From an uncultured Devosia sp. (lineage in GTDB: Bacteria > Pseudomonadota > Alphaproteobacteria > Rhizobiales > Devosiaceae), in the NCBI RefSeq assembly GCF_946479885.1, contig NZ_CAMLHM010000032.1:1-44943 (forward strand): 44,943 nucleotides of DNA, written 5' to 3'. Below, in pieces: positions 7,812-15,613 of the stretch (position 1 is its first letter; every line of letters begins with the position of its first letter). The notes below the pieces were generated by a model. It did no database searches, was not told the DNA's origin, and saw only the letters and a list, made by a program, of their open reading frames with translations. Made by a program: the position numbers and the translations under genes.

Positions 7812-8714
7812 TCAGTGCTCCCGACTGGCGAAATAGCGCACCGTGGCGCGCAGGCCGTCGGCCTTGGGGCCGAAGGTGCGCAGGGCCGAGAGCGCGTCAT
7901 TGACGGTCTGATTCAACCGGGCGCGGGCGCCCTCGACGCCAAGCTGGGCCACCAGCGTCTGCTTGCCATGGGCAGCATCCTTGCCGGTGGCCTTGCCCAT
8001 GGCCTCGGCTGTCGCCGTGACGTCGAGGATGTCGTCGGCGAGCTGGAAGGCACGGCCGGCAGCTTCGGCATAGACCGTCAGCACCGACAGCGCCCGTGCA
8101 TCGGCGCCGCCGATAATGGCACCCATGCGCACGCTGGCGCGGATCAGGGCGCCGGTCTTCATCGCCTGCATGGTCGATATCTCGTCGGCGGACAACCCGG
8201 CCGCTTCACCGTCAATGTCACGCATCTGCCCGCCCACCATGCCCCCGGCGCCGGAACCGGCGACAAGTTCGCCCACCAGCGCGATGCGCACCGCAGGATC
8301 GGGGTGGCAGGTTGGATCGGTCAGAAGGCCAAAGGCGTGGGTCAAGAGGCCATCGCCGGCGAGGATGGCTGTGGCCTCGTCATAGGCCTTGTGCACGGTG
8401 GGGCGGCCGCGCCTCAGATCGTCGTCGTCCATGGCCGGCAGGTCATCGTGCACCAGCGAATAGCAGTGCACCATCTCCACCGCGAGCCCGGCGGGGAGCG
8501 ACTGCGGCGCGGGCACGTTGAAGATGGCCGCGGCCTGACGCACCAGAAGGGGCCGCAACCGCTTGCCCCCAGCGAGGCTGCCATGGCGCATGGCATCGAG
8601 CAGACGGGCCGGGGCGGGACCGGGGCCCGACAGGCGCGCAACATCGAGTTGCTGCGCCAGTGCGGTTTCCACGGCTTTGGCGCAATCGGCGATGTCGGTG
8701 GAGAAATCGTACAT
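7812..8714 (-). CDS. ispA: Short-chain polyprenyl (farnesyl) diphosphate synthase
   Basis: From ATG 8714 the protein has 300 residues, the usual length. It shows both aspartate-rich motifs of trans-prenyltransferases: DDLPAMDDDD at 90-99 (with the two-residue insertion typical of bacterial FPP synthases) and DDILD at 227-231, plus GKRLRP at 50-55. It condenses IPP with DMAPP and GPP to farnesyl diphosphate in the cytosol. The frame could be extended to 8810, but that part is translated from a dispersed repeat (PHPEPVEGRG). Product length C15 is inferred from motif type. First gene of the operon with MOSC and ybaK, divergent from mtgA. Confidence 0.93.
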   Translation of the reverse strand: MYDFSTDIADCAKAVETALAQQLDVARLSGPGPAPARLLDAMRHGSLAGGKRLRPLLVRQAAAIFNVPAPQSLPAGLAVEMVHCYSLVHDDLPAMDDDDLRRGRPTVHKAYDEATAILAGDGLLTHAFGLLTDPTCHPDPAVRIALVGELVAGSGAGGMVGGQMRDIDGEAAGLSADEISTMQAMKTGALIRASVRMGAIIGGADARALSVLTVYAEAAGRAFQLADDILDVTATAEAMGKATGKDAAHGKQTLVAQLGVEGARARLNQTVNDALSALRTFGPKADGLRATVRYFASREH

Positions 8715-8758
8715 GGAGATGTTGCTAGCCGTTTGAATGCAGAGCGGCAAGATGGCGG

Positions 8759-8854
8759 CACGACCTCGTCCTTCGACAGGCTCAGGATGAGGTCTACTGA
8801 AATACCGCATCCAAAGTAGACCTCATGGTGAGCTTGTCGAACCACGAGGTCGTG
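8759..8854. repeat. Dispersed inverted repeat, family A copy 1
   Basis: Arms of 40 nt at 8759-8798 and 8815-8854 are inverted copies differing at only five or so positions, with a 16-nt loop. The arm core reads TTCGACARGCTCA, flanked by ACCTCGT and ATGAGGTC. It lies between the divergent starts of ispA and mtgA. A second copy with the arms in the opposite order is at 13432-13521. This looks like a REP-type miniature palindrome common between genes in this group. Confidence 0.8.
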
Positions 8855-8893
8855 CCACTGGATTGGCCGAGGCCGCTCGGCTATTGCACTGGC

Positions 8894-9610
8894 ATGGCAC
8901 GACGACGCAAAGCAAAGGGCATCTGGCGCATCCTGCATGGGCTGGGCATCGCCCTGGCAGTGCTGGTCGCCATCCCTGTCGTTCTCACGCCGGTCTATCT
9001 GTTCGTCGACCCCGTCTCGGTGCCGATGCTGGAGCGCTATCTCAGCGGCCGGCCGGTCGACCGCGAGTGGCGTGACATTGGCGACATTTCCGACCGGCTC
9101 AAGGCGGCGGTAATTCTGTCGGAAGACGGACAGTTCTGCCGGCACTGGGGCGTCGATCTGGGCGCGCTGCGCGAGGAGGCGCAGAATTTCATTGATGGCA
9201 AGGAGGCGCGCGGCGCGTCCACCATCACCATGCAGGTGGTGCGGAACCTGTTCCTGTGGAACGGCCAGAGCCTGGTCCGCAAGGCTCTGGAAGTGCCGCT
9301 GGCGCTCTATATCGACCTGGTGCTGCCCAAGCGGCGGATCATGGAAATCTATCTCAACATTGCCGAGTGGGGGCCCGAGGGGCAGTTCGGCGTGGCGGCT
9401 GGTGCGCGCCGGGCCTTCGGCATCGTGCCCCAGGATCTCGACTGGCGCACGGCGGCCTTGCTGGTCACGGCTCTGCCCAACCCGCTGCTGCGCCAGCCGG
9501 GGCGGCCGTCCGACGGCATGCTGCGCATCGCCGCCATCGTTCAGGATCGCGTGGCCGAATATGGTGAGCGAGCCAATTGTGTGGGCGAGGGTGGCCGCCT
9601 GTCGCTCTAG
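8894..9610 (+). CDS. mtgA: Monofunctional biosynthetic peptidoglycan transglycosylase
   Basis: The 238-residue protein from ATG 8894 has an N-terminal positively charged segment (MARRRKAKG), one membrane anchor (about 15-38) and a GT51 domain. The catalytic glutamate is Glu77 in SEDGQF..HWGVD; RGASTITMQVVRNLFLW and LNIAEWGPEGQFGV follow as in MtgA/PBP1 enzymes. It polymerises lipid II glycan strands on the periplasmic face. The frame upstream to 8825 is repeat sequence and excluded. Its TAG stop overlaps by two bases the stop of the convergent chaC (shared CTAG palindrome). In many Rhizobiales rpmF lies next to mtgA; here it is 8 kb away. Confidence 0.95.
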   Translation: MARRRKAKGIWRILHGLGIALAVLVAIPVVLTPVYLFVDPVSVPMLERYLSGRPVDREWRDIGDISDRLKAAVILSEDGQFCRHWGVDLGALREEAQNFIDGKEARGASTITMQVVRNLFLWNGQSLVRKALEVPLALYIDLVLPKRRIMEIYLNIAEWGPEGQFGVAAGARRAFGIVPQDLDWRTAALLVTALPNPLLRQPGRPSDGMLRIAAIVQDRVAEYGERANCVGEGGRLSL

Positions 9611-10161
9611 GCCGCCGCCGCGCCGTCGCCTGCCAACAGGTCGGCCAGCGCCATCAGTTGACGGTCGCGAATGCCCAGCTCGCGCAGATGCCGCGCCGTA
9701 TTGAGCACATAGTCGACATTGCGGCCCGACAGGCCAACGCCGGCTCGCACCATGGCCAGTTGCTGGTCGAGATCGAGATGGCCGGCAAATTGCTCGTGCC
9801 GCTCGTCGACGAGGAATGCCAGCGCCTTGATGGTCCGCCCATCGGCGAGCCGCACCGGACGCATGACATCGCGATAGACCGAGGTCACCTGTTCGCGTTC
9901 CTGCAGATAGGCATAGACCTGCGGCCACTCGGCATCGGCGACTTCGAACACCATGCCGCGGCAGGAACCGCCGCGCGTCAGGCCGAAAACCAGGCCAGGT
10001 CGCTCGACCGTGCCCCGATGGTGGTGCGAGACGATGGAGAGACTGCGATGAGCGCCTCGGAGCAGCCCCTGCTGCGCCGAGACATGCAAAAATCCCGGAT
10101 TCCAGATGAGGGATCCGTAGCCGAAGACCCAGTGGGTCGCTGTGTTATCCAAATCACTCAT
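9607..10161 (-). CDS. Gamma-glutamylcyclotransferase, ChaC-like (copy 1)
   Basis: The 184-residue product has the ChaC signature FGYGSLIWNPGF near the start and LRGAHRSLSIVSHHHRGTVERPGLVFGLTRGGSCRGMVF, then SGRNVDYVLNTARHLRELGI at the end. ChaC enzymes cleave glutathione (or gamma-glutamyl peptides) to 5-oxoproline. ATG 10161 is chosen because AGG lies 8 nt upstream; ATG 10167 has only 2 nt spacing. It diverges from the DUF2125 gene and converges on mtgA. A second ChaC is encoded at 25405-26103; the two proteins align poorly outside the core. Confidence 0.9.
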   Translation of the reverse strand: MSDLDNTATHWVFGYGSLIWNPGFLHVSAQQGLLRGAHRSLSIVSHHHRGTVERPGLVFGLTRGGSCRGMVFEVADAEWPQVYAYLQEREQVTSVYRDVMRPVRLADGRTIKALAFLVDERHEQFAGHLDLDQQLAMVRAGVGLSGRNVDYVLNTARHLRELGIRDRQLMALADLLAGDGAAAA

Positions 10162-10325
10162 CGCCATAACCTGAACAGAAACCTAGGCAAGCTTGCTGGG
10201 CAAGGCAATTGCCCCCGTTTCGATAGCGGCCATGCGAGCATGCGGCGACCCGGATTTGCCGGCGCGGGCTGCCCGCAATCGGCGGTGATGGCGTCCGCCG
10301 GCCTGCGCAGGTAAGAGTGCCGCCC

Positions 10326-11297
10326 ATGACAAAACGAATCATCATTCTTGGCAGTGTCGTCGTGGTGGTTATCGTGCTGTGGAGCGCCGCCTGGCTGGTG
10401 CTGTCGGGCATGATCAAGCAGAATATCACGACGCTGGCCTCCACCGACGGCGTCACCACGCCGAACATGGTCTGCGGGACGCTTGAGGTCGGCGGCTTTC
10501 CGTTCCGCTTTGACGTCGATTGCGAGACGGCGCGGATTGTCAGCGGCGATATCGTGGTGGATGTTCCCGGAATCCGGGCGAGCATACTGGTCTATCGGCC
10601 GTTCCAGCTTCGGGTCTCGGCGCTGGGGCCGCTGCAGCTCGCCGACAATTTTACCGGCACACGCAATGCGGTGGCATGGTCGAGCCTTGAGGCAAGCGTC
10701 CGCCTCGATAATTGGCGCATCGCCCGTGGCTCCATCTCGGGCAAGGACCTGGTCTGGAGCGATACGCTGTTCGGCGACGCCCTGATCGCCCAGAGCCCGC
10801 TGGTGGAGCTGCATCTGCTCGACATTCCCGAGCAGCATGATGCGGAACGGCACCTGGCCGCGATGGCGCTCTATGCGCCGGTTCAGGGCCTGTCCTGGCC
10901 CGGGCTGACGCTCGCGGGCACCAATGCTGAAATCCAGCTGGAACTGACGGGCCTGCCCGACGACGTCAGGAACTGGGGCGATCCGATGTTGCTGCGCAAC
11001 CTGCAGCAATCGGGCGGGGCGCTGAAGGTCGTGGCCATCCACGGCACCGACGCCGCCTCGACACTGGATGCACAGGGTGAGCTGCAGCTCGATCCGCAGG
11101 GATTGCTGGACGGGTCGATCGGCATCAGCTCGACGGGCGTGGCCGAGCGGATCGGGCCCTTGCTCGAAGAGCCGTGGCGCACGCTGGTGCTGGGGACGCC
11201 CTCAGCCATCGGGGCTCATACCAACCAGCTCAATTTCCGCGCCGGCGCGGTATTTTCGGGCCTCGTGCCGATCGCCGCGGTACCGCCACTGTTCTAG
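10326..11297 (+). CDS. DUF2125 domain protein, membrane anchored
   Basis: The 323-residue protein opens MTKRIIILGSVVVVVIVLWSAAWLVLSG, a single N-terminal membrane anchor or uncleaved signal, followed by a periplasmic chain containing CGTLEVGGFPFRFDVDCE (about residues 50-67), which marks DUF2125. The cysteine pair there could form a disulfide. The family is alphaproteobacterial, usually beside chaC and tyrC as here, and has no known function. The long beta-strand-rich body resembles AsmA-like envelope proteins in composition only. It converges on tyrC, whose stop overlaps its own by 4 nt. Confidence 0.85.
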   Translation: MTKRIIILGSVVVVVIVLWSAAWLVLSGMIKQNITTLASTDGVTTPNMVCGTLEVGGFPFRFDVDCETARIVSGDIVVDVPGIRASILVYRPFQLRVSALGPLQLADNFTGTRNAVAWSSLEASVRLDNWRIARGSISGKDLVWSDTLFGDALIAQSPLVELHLLDIPEQHDAERHLAAMALYAPVQGLSWPGLTLAGTNAEIQLELTGLPDDVRNWGDPMLLRNLQQSGGALKVVAIHGTDAASTLDAQGELQLDPQGLLDGSIGISSTGVAERIGPLLEEPWRTLVLGTPSAIGAHTNQLNFRAGAVFSGLVPIAAVPPLF

Positions 11298-12265
11298 GCG
11301 TCGTCGCCGCCGCCATGCTCGCGCACGAAGGGGATGGTCGGGGCGGGCGGCGCCTCGTGCGGGCGGCCGAAATCGGCTGCCGCCGTTTCCTGGCCGGCCG
11401 AGATGATCGAGCGGCGGATGGCGCGGGTGCGGGTGAAGATCGATTCGAGCGCCGGGCCGTCGCCGGTTTCAACGGCCTTCTGCAACACGCTGAGATCGCC
11501 GAGGAAGCGGCCGAGCATTTCGAGCACGGCGTCGCGATTGGTGAGGAACACGTCGCGCCACATCACCGGATCGGAGGCGGCGATGCGGGTAAAGTCACGG
11601 AAGCCGCCGGCCGAGAACTTGATCACTTCCGACTTGGTAACCGATTCCAAATCGTCGGCCGTACCCACGATATTGTAGGCGATCAGGTGCGGGATATGGC
11701 TGGTGATGGCCAGCACCATGTCATGGTGGCCCGCTTCCATGATTTCGACATTGCTGCCCATGCCTTCCCAGAAGGCGGCCAGCTTTTCAGTATGAGCCGG
11801 CGAGGCCTCGGGCTGCGGCGTCAGGATGCACCAGCGACCGGCAAAGAGCTCGGCAAAGCCGGCAGCAGGGCCGGAATGCTCGGTGCCGGCGATGGGATGG
11901 CCGGGGATGAAGCTGACGCCGGCGGGCAGGTGCGGCGCCACGACCTTGACCACATGCGCCTTGACCGAGCCGACATCGGAGACGATGGCGCCGGCTGATA
12001 GCGCTGGGCCGATCGCTTTGGCGATATCCTCATAGGCGCCGACGGGCGCGCAGAGGATCACCAGATCGGCGTCGCGCGCCGCTTCGGCGGCGTCGAGCGT
12101 ATAGATGTCGCCCAGGTCGAGGTCGCGGGCCTGATCGAGCGTTTCCTGCTTGCGGGTGGCGATGGAGATGACCTCCACCAGCCCCTGCCGCCGCGCGGCC
12201 AGGGCAATGGACGAGCCGATGAGACCGATGCCGATAAGGGCAAGCTTGCGGAAGTGGACGCTCAT
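11294..12265 (-). CDS. tyrC: Prephenate/arogenate (cyclohexadienyl) dehydrogenase
   Basis: The 323-residue protein has an N-terminal Rossmann motif (IGIGLIGSS at 11-19), VSDVGSVK at 95-102 and the active-site region PGHPIAGTEHSG with His123 and His130, diagnostic of the TyrA family. It oxidatively decarboxylates prephenate or arogenate for tyrosine synthesis; cofactor and substrate preference cannot be read safely. No fused chorismate mutase or ACT domain is present. The acidic, His-Gly-rich tail (EHGGGDDA) is non-conserved. The start ATG 12265 overlaps the hisC stop by ATGA, so hisC-tyrC are translationally coupled, a common alphaproteobacterial arrangement that allows the aminotransferase to act on aromatic intermediates as well. 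Confidence 0.94.
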   Translation of the reverse strand: MSVHFRKLALIGIGLIGSSIALAARRQGLVEVISIATRKQETLDQARDLDLGDIYTLDAAEAARDADLVILCAPVGAYEDIAKAIGPALSAGAIVSDVGSVKAHVVKVVAPHLPAGVSFIPGHPIAGTEHSGPAAGFAELFAGRWCILTPQPEASPAHTEKLAAFWEGMGSNVEIMEAGHHDMVLAITSHIPHLIAYNIVGTADDLESVTKSEVIKFSAGGFRDFTRIAASDPVMWRDVFLTNRDAVLEMLGRFLGDLSVLQKAVETGDGPALESIFTRTRAIRRSIISAGQETAAADFGRPHEAPPAPTIPFVREHGGGDDA

Positions 12266-13359
12266 GAAATCTTGCTCAGTGCTTTGAGAATGCCGGCAAC
12301 GCCGACCATGGCTTGTTCGGAACCGATGGAAATGCGCAGCCCATTGTCTATGCCATAGGAGGCGCCGATTTCGCGCACGATGAGGCCGCGCTCGCGCAGC
12401 GTCTCGAACGCCATGGCGGCCGAGGCGGCGTCGGCAAACAGCACCATGACGAAATTGGCCTGGCTGGGCACGACGCGCATGAAGTTGGACTGGAGCTCTG
12501 CCGTCAGCCAATCGCGCCACTTGGCGTTGTGCTCGCGCAGCCGCGCCGTGAACTCGACATCGCGTGTCGCGGCAGCGCCGGCCAGCTGTGCCGGCAGGTT
12601 GACGTTGAACGGGCCGCGGATGCGGTTGATGGCGTCGACCACATGGGCCGGGCCCACCATCCAGCCGATGCGTGCTGCGGCCAATCCCATCTTGGAGAAG
12701 GTGCGCACCATGACGACGTTCTGCGCTTCGCCCACCAGGTCCAGCCCGACCGAATAGTCGGCCGCGGTGACATATTCGGCATAGGCGCTGTCGATGACGA
12801 GCAGGATATCGGGGCGTAGCCCGGCATGCAGCCGCCGCACTTCGGCATCGCTGAGATAGGTGCCGGTGGGGTTGTTGGGATTGGCCAGCCAGACCACCTT
12901 GGTGCGGGGGGTGACTGCGGCCAGCAGCAGATCGACATCGGCGGTATAGTCGGTCTCCTCGACCATGACGATATCGGCGCCGGTGGCTTTGGTGATGATC
13001 GGATAAACCGAGAAGCCATAGCGGTTCATCACCGCCTCGTCGCCCTGGCCGAGATAGACCTGCGCCAGCAGATGCAGCAGGTCGTCCGAGCCGTTGCCGC
13101 AGACGATGCTGTCGGCGTCGATGCCATGCACCTCGGCCAAAGCCGTGCGCAGGATTTTCGAAGAGCCCTCGGGGTAGATTTCGAGGTGGTCGGCCGCGGC
13201 GCGGAACGCCTCCATCGCCTTGGGGCTGGCGCCGAGCGGGCTTTCATTGGCCGATAGCTTGATCGCATTGCTGCCCGGCGCGCCGGACTTGCCGGGCAGG
13301 TAGGGCGCAATGTCGAGAATGCCGGGCTGGGGAACAGGGCGGAGAGTGTCGTCGGACAT
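12262..13359 (-). CDS. hisC: Histidinol-phosphate aminotransferase
   Basis: The 365-residue protein from ATG 13359 is a fold-type I PLP enzyme. Visible are KLSANESPLG near 34-43, GNGSDDLL at 88-95, NPNNPTG at 160-166, the Asp190-x-x-Tyr193 pair in VIDSAYAEY, and the Schiff-base lysine Lys223 in RTFSKMGLAAARIG. It transaminates imidazole acetol phosphate with glutamate; being coupled to tyrC, it may also aminate prephenate or aromatic keto acids, as known for this subgroup. The frame upstream of 13359 to 13440 lacks similarity and is omitted. A family A repeat lies just upstream. Confidence 0.94.
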   Translation of the reverse strand: MSDDTLRPVPQPGILDIAPYLPGKSGAPGSNAIKLSANESPLGASPKAMEAFRAAADHLEIYPEGSSKILRTALAEVHGIDADSIVCGNGSDDLLHLLAQVYLGQGDEAVMNRYGFSVYPIITKATGADIVMVEETDYTADVDLLLAAVTPRTKVVWLANPNNPTGTYLSDAEVRRLHAGLRPDILLVIDSAYAEYVTAADYSVGLDLVGEAQNVVMVRTFSKMGLAAARIGWMVGPAHVVDAINRIRGPFNVNLPAQLAGAAATRDVEFTARLREHNAKWRDWLTAELQSNFMRVVPSQANFVMVLFADAASAAMAFETLRERGLIVREIGASYGIDNGLRISIGSEQAMVGVAGILKALSKIS

Positions 13360-13431
13360 GAAGGAACGCCAGGGCGGAAAATCGCGCGGACCATAGTCAA
13401 AGCGGGGGCGGAAGGCAAAGCGGTTCTCGTG

Positions 13432-13521
13432 AGACCTCAATGGTGAGCTTGTCGAACCACGAGATCGGGAACGCCGATCCTGCCACGACCTCGTCCTTCG
13501 ACAGGCTCCAGGATGAGGTCG
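13432..13521. repeat. Dispersed inverted repeat, family A copy 2
   Basis: AGCTTGTCGAACCACGAG (from 13446) and CACGACCTCGTCCTTCGAC (from 13483) are the two arm types of the repeat at 8759-8854, here in opposite order and about 15 nt apart. ACCTCA and TGAGGTC flank them. The copy fills most of the gap between hisC and the methyltransferase gene and reaches to 10 bases from the methyltransferase stop. Confidence 0.75.
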
Positions 13522-13530
13522 ACTGCTGGC

Positions 13531-14262
13531 TCAGCTCTGCCTTGCCGTGGCCGCGCTCATGCCCGGTACGCGCACGAAGCGTTCCTCGCGCTTGCGGCGC
13601 GGCACGGCCGGGAAAGCTTCCTTGCGGGCGCGCACGCAGATGACCCCGCTCATCGCAGGGCCGAACAACCTGCCGACCCGCTCGAAGAGGCGAGTGGATT
13701 TCAGTACGATCGAGCTCTGGAAGGGCGGCAGGAAGAGGCCGTCGCGCCAGGCCTCGGGCACGAAGCTGTGGTCGCGCAGCAGCTTGTCGAGCTGGCCGCC
13801 GGAATAGGGACTACCCGAGCCGAAGGGCGTGTTGTCCCGCTGGGCCCAGATGCCCCGCCGCCGCGGCACAACAAGGATCAGTTGTCCATTGGGGGCGGTG
13901 ACGCGCCAGAGTTCGCGCATCAGTTCCTCGGCATCGGCGACATGCTCGATCGCATGGATGGCGATGGTGAGATCGATGGCGGCGTCGGTCAGCGGCATCT
14001 CGAGCGGGTCGCACAAGACAGTATGCGACGGACCCTCGCGCGGCCAGGCCGAGGCGCCCTGCCGGGCCGGCATGAAGGCCAGCACGCGCTCGGCCTTGTC
14101 GAGGGCGAAGCGCAGATAGGGGGTGGCGAAGCCAAGGCCCAGCACCCGCTTGCCCGTCACGTCTTCGGCCAGGCCGATGACCTGCTCACGCACAAGCGCG
14201 CGCGAAATGCGCCCGAGCGGGGATTTGTAGTAGGCAATGAGGCGGGTGACATCGGCGGTCAT
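13531..14262 (-). CDS. Class I SAM-dependent methyltransferase
   Basis: The 243-residue protein from ATG 14262 (MTADVTRLIAYYKSPLGRISRALVREQ) has a Rossmann-type SAM site: GKRVLGLGFATPYLRFAL (motif I), DPLEMPLTDAAIDLTIAIHAIEHVADAEELMRELWRV (motifs II-III with the methyltransferase-11 DxxxxxHxIEH pattern). Substrate is unknown. In Rhizobiales this gene is commonly found divergent from gloB, as here, which hints at a conserved link but not a defined one. The C-terminal basic tail (ARKEAFPAVPRRKREERFVRVPG) is typical of the family. Upstream frame to 14313 has no support. Confidence 0.88.
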   Translation of the reverse strand: MTADVTRLIAYYKSPLGRISRALVREQVIGLAEDVTGKRVLGLGFATPYLRFALDKAERVLAFMPARQGASAWPREGPSHTVLCDPLEMPLTDAAIDLTIAIHAIEHVADAEELMRELWRVTAPNGQLILVVPRRRGIWAQRDNTPFGSGSPYSGGQLDKLLRDHSFVPEAWRDGLFLPPFQSSIVLKSTRLFERVGRLFGPAMSGVICVRARKEAFPAVPRRKREERFVRVPGMSAATARQS

Positions 14263-14365
14263 GTGCGCGACTTTGCCGCTTTCCCAGGGACTTGTCCAAC
14301 AGCCGGTTGTCATGTGGAACGGGCATGCCTAGCTTTCAAGTTCTTGCTGTTGAAGGAGTGCCGCC

Positions 14366-15133
14366 GTGAGTCTGATCGTCGATGTGTTTCCCGCCCGGAG
14401 CGATAATTTCGGCTACCTGGTGCATGACACCGCCAGCGGGCGCACCGCCGCTATCGACGCGCCCGAGACGGCCGCGATCAAAAGTGCCCTGCTGCATCGC
14501 GGCTGGACCCTGACCGACATCTTCATCACCCACCACCATATCGACCATGTGGAGGCCATCCCGGAACTCAAGGCGGAATTCGGCGTGCGGGTGGTGGGGC
14601 CGCGTGGCGAAGCCGACAAGATTGCCGGCCTCGACGAACTGGTGGCGGGCGGCGACACGGTCACGCTGGGCGAGACCACGTTTCAGGTCTATGACGCGCC
14701 GGGCCATACGCTGGGCCACATCGTCTTCCACGACCGGGCAGGCAGGCACCTGTTCACCGCCGATGCGCTGTTCTCGCTGGGCGTGGGTCGCATGTTCGAA
14801 GGCACGCCGGGACCGATGTGGGCTGGCGTCAAGGCGCTGCGCGACCTGCCGGATGATACGCTGGTTTATTGTGGGCACGAGTATACCGCCAGCAACGCCA
14901 AATTTGCGCTCTCGATCGACCCGGACAATGTTGCACTGCGCAAGCGGGCGGCCGAAGTGACGGCCCTGCGCGAGGCTGGGCGACCAACCATCCCGTTCCT
15001 GCTGGGCGAAGACAAGGCGGCCAATCCGTTCCTGCGTGCCGATGATCCAATGCTGGCGCGGCATTATGGGCTCGAAGGCGCCGATCCGGCCGAGGTGTTC
15101 GCCGCCATCCGCCGGGGCAAGGACAATTTCTGA
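14366..15133 (+). CDS. gloB: Hydroxyacylglutathione hydrolase (glyoxalase II)
   Basis: The 255-residue metallo-beta-lactamase-fold protein starts at GTG 14366, preceded by AAGGAG at 8 nt. The binuclear metal motif is THHHIDH at residues 55-61 (usually THHHWDH or THHHxDH), followed by APGHTLGHI, FTADALFSLGVGRMFEGTP and YCGHEYTASNAKFA. It hydrolyses S-D-lactoylglutathione to lactate and glutathione, completing methylglyoxal detoxification. Divergent from the methyltransferase gene. A GC-rich hairpin follows the stop. Confidence 0.96.
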   Translation: MSLIVDVFPARSDNFGYLVHDTASGRTAAIDAPETAAIKSALLHRGWTLTDIFITHHHIDHVEAIPELKAEFGVRVVGPRGEADKIAGLDELVAGGDTVTLGETTFQVYDAPGHTLGHIVFHDRAGRHLFTADALFSLGVGRMFEGTPGPMWAGVKALRDLPDDTLVYCGHEYTASNAKFALSIDPDNVALRKRAAEVTALREAGRPTIPFLLGEDKAANPFLRADDPMLARHYGLEGADPAEVFAAIRRGKDNF

Positions 15134-15149
15134 GTTCTGATTTTGGAAG

Positions 15150-15169
15150 AGCCGGGACGGTCCCCGGCT
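15150..15169 (+). terminator. Hairpin after gloB
   Basis: AGCCGGG (15150-15156) pairs with CCCGGCT (15163-15169) across a 6-nt loop, 17 nt after the gloB stop. No T-run follows (next bases TAACCATG), so termination would be weak or factor-dependent. Confidence 0.5.
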
Positions 15170-15259
15170 TAACCATGCTCCACTTTGGGAGCGGAAATCG
15201 TTAACAAAACGTTAGCATCTGGCACGAGGATTGCCCCTTATAGGGCATAGGGCCAGATG
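15169..15259 (+). promoter_or_regulatory. Sigma54-like -24/-12 element inside nested inverted repeats, with upstream CtrA-like boxes
   Basis: TGGCACGAGGATTGC at 15220-15234 matches the RpoN consensus TGGCAC-N5-TTGC at every fixed position and points at the small gene starting 15312. A transcript would begin near 15246. The element is embedded in CATCTGGC (15216-15223) / GCCAGATG (15252-15259), with TGCCC (15232-15236) / GGGCA (15243-15247) nested inside. Upstream are TTAACCAT (15169-15176), a perfect CtrA half-site, and TTAA-N7-TTAG (15201-15215). Promoter use and CtrA binding are inferred; the hairpin is an alternative explanation. Confidence 0.45.
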
Positions 15260-15311
15260 TGGTGTTTCATTTTGAGACAGGCTGGCCCGCTTTGAGACAA
15301 GCGAGGCAAAA

Positions 15312-15563
15312 TTGGCCAGTTCTGACACAAAGCCCGCCGGTCTGCCTGTTCTCGTCGGCACGCCGCGCCCGCGTCCCTCGCTTTTGCGCAACCCGACCGG
15401 CGCTGCGTTTGTCAGCCAGCTGCTGGCCGAGCGCAACAACCTGGCGCCGCAGCGCGCCCGCCGGCGCGGCAATGCCGAAGGCGCCATCGGGGCATATGCC
15501 GCTGGCGCCAAGGTGGCGGTGAAACGCATGCCGGTGGGTTACCGCACCAGTATCGTTGCCTGA
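15312..15563 (+). CDS. Small basic protein, unrecognised
   Basis: The 83-residue protein starts at TTG 15312, with GAGG about 6 nt upstream. It is proline- and arginine-rich at first (GTPRPRPSLLRNPTG), then FVSQLLAERNNLAPQRARRRG, an AYAAGAKVAV segment and GYRTSIVA at the end. The layout (xFVxxLLAxR...RARRR...AYxA...GYR) resembles short basic proteins that are frequent in Rhizobiales, but I cannot name a family. It has no signal peptide or membrane segment. The leader between the putative promoter and the gene holds two TTTGAGACA copies (about 27 nt apart). It stands alone between gloB and a membrane-protein gene on the other strand. Confidence 0.65.
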   Translation: MASSDTKPAGLPVLVGTPRPRPSLLRNPTGAAFVSQLLAERNNLAPQRARRRGNAEGAIGAYAAGAKVAVKRMPVGYRTSIVA

Positions 15564-15567
15564 TACC

Positions 15568-15597
15568 CGGCTCCCTCCCCTCTGTGAGGGAAGGGAC
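15568..15597. repeat. Short family C palindrome
   Basis: CTCCCTCCCCTCTGTGAGGGAAGGGACG is an imperfect palindrome of the CCCTCCCC/GGGGAGGG type seen in longer form at 16190-16292, 25246-25364 and 41328-41455. It separates the small basic gene from the convergent membrane-protein gene. Confidence 0.45.
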
Positions 15598-15613
15598 GAT
15601 TGCGGTGATGAGC

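Noticed and set aside
8414..9928. 504-codon minus-strand frame across ispA and mtgA
   Set aside because: Overlaps ispA in another frame and mtgA on the opposite strand; includes repeat-derived PVEGRG-type peptides.
11294..12520. tyrC with a 408-residue N-terminal extension
   Set aside because: The extension lies inside hisC in another frame and has no family match; ATG 12265 with ATGA overlap is right.
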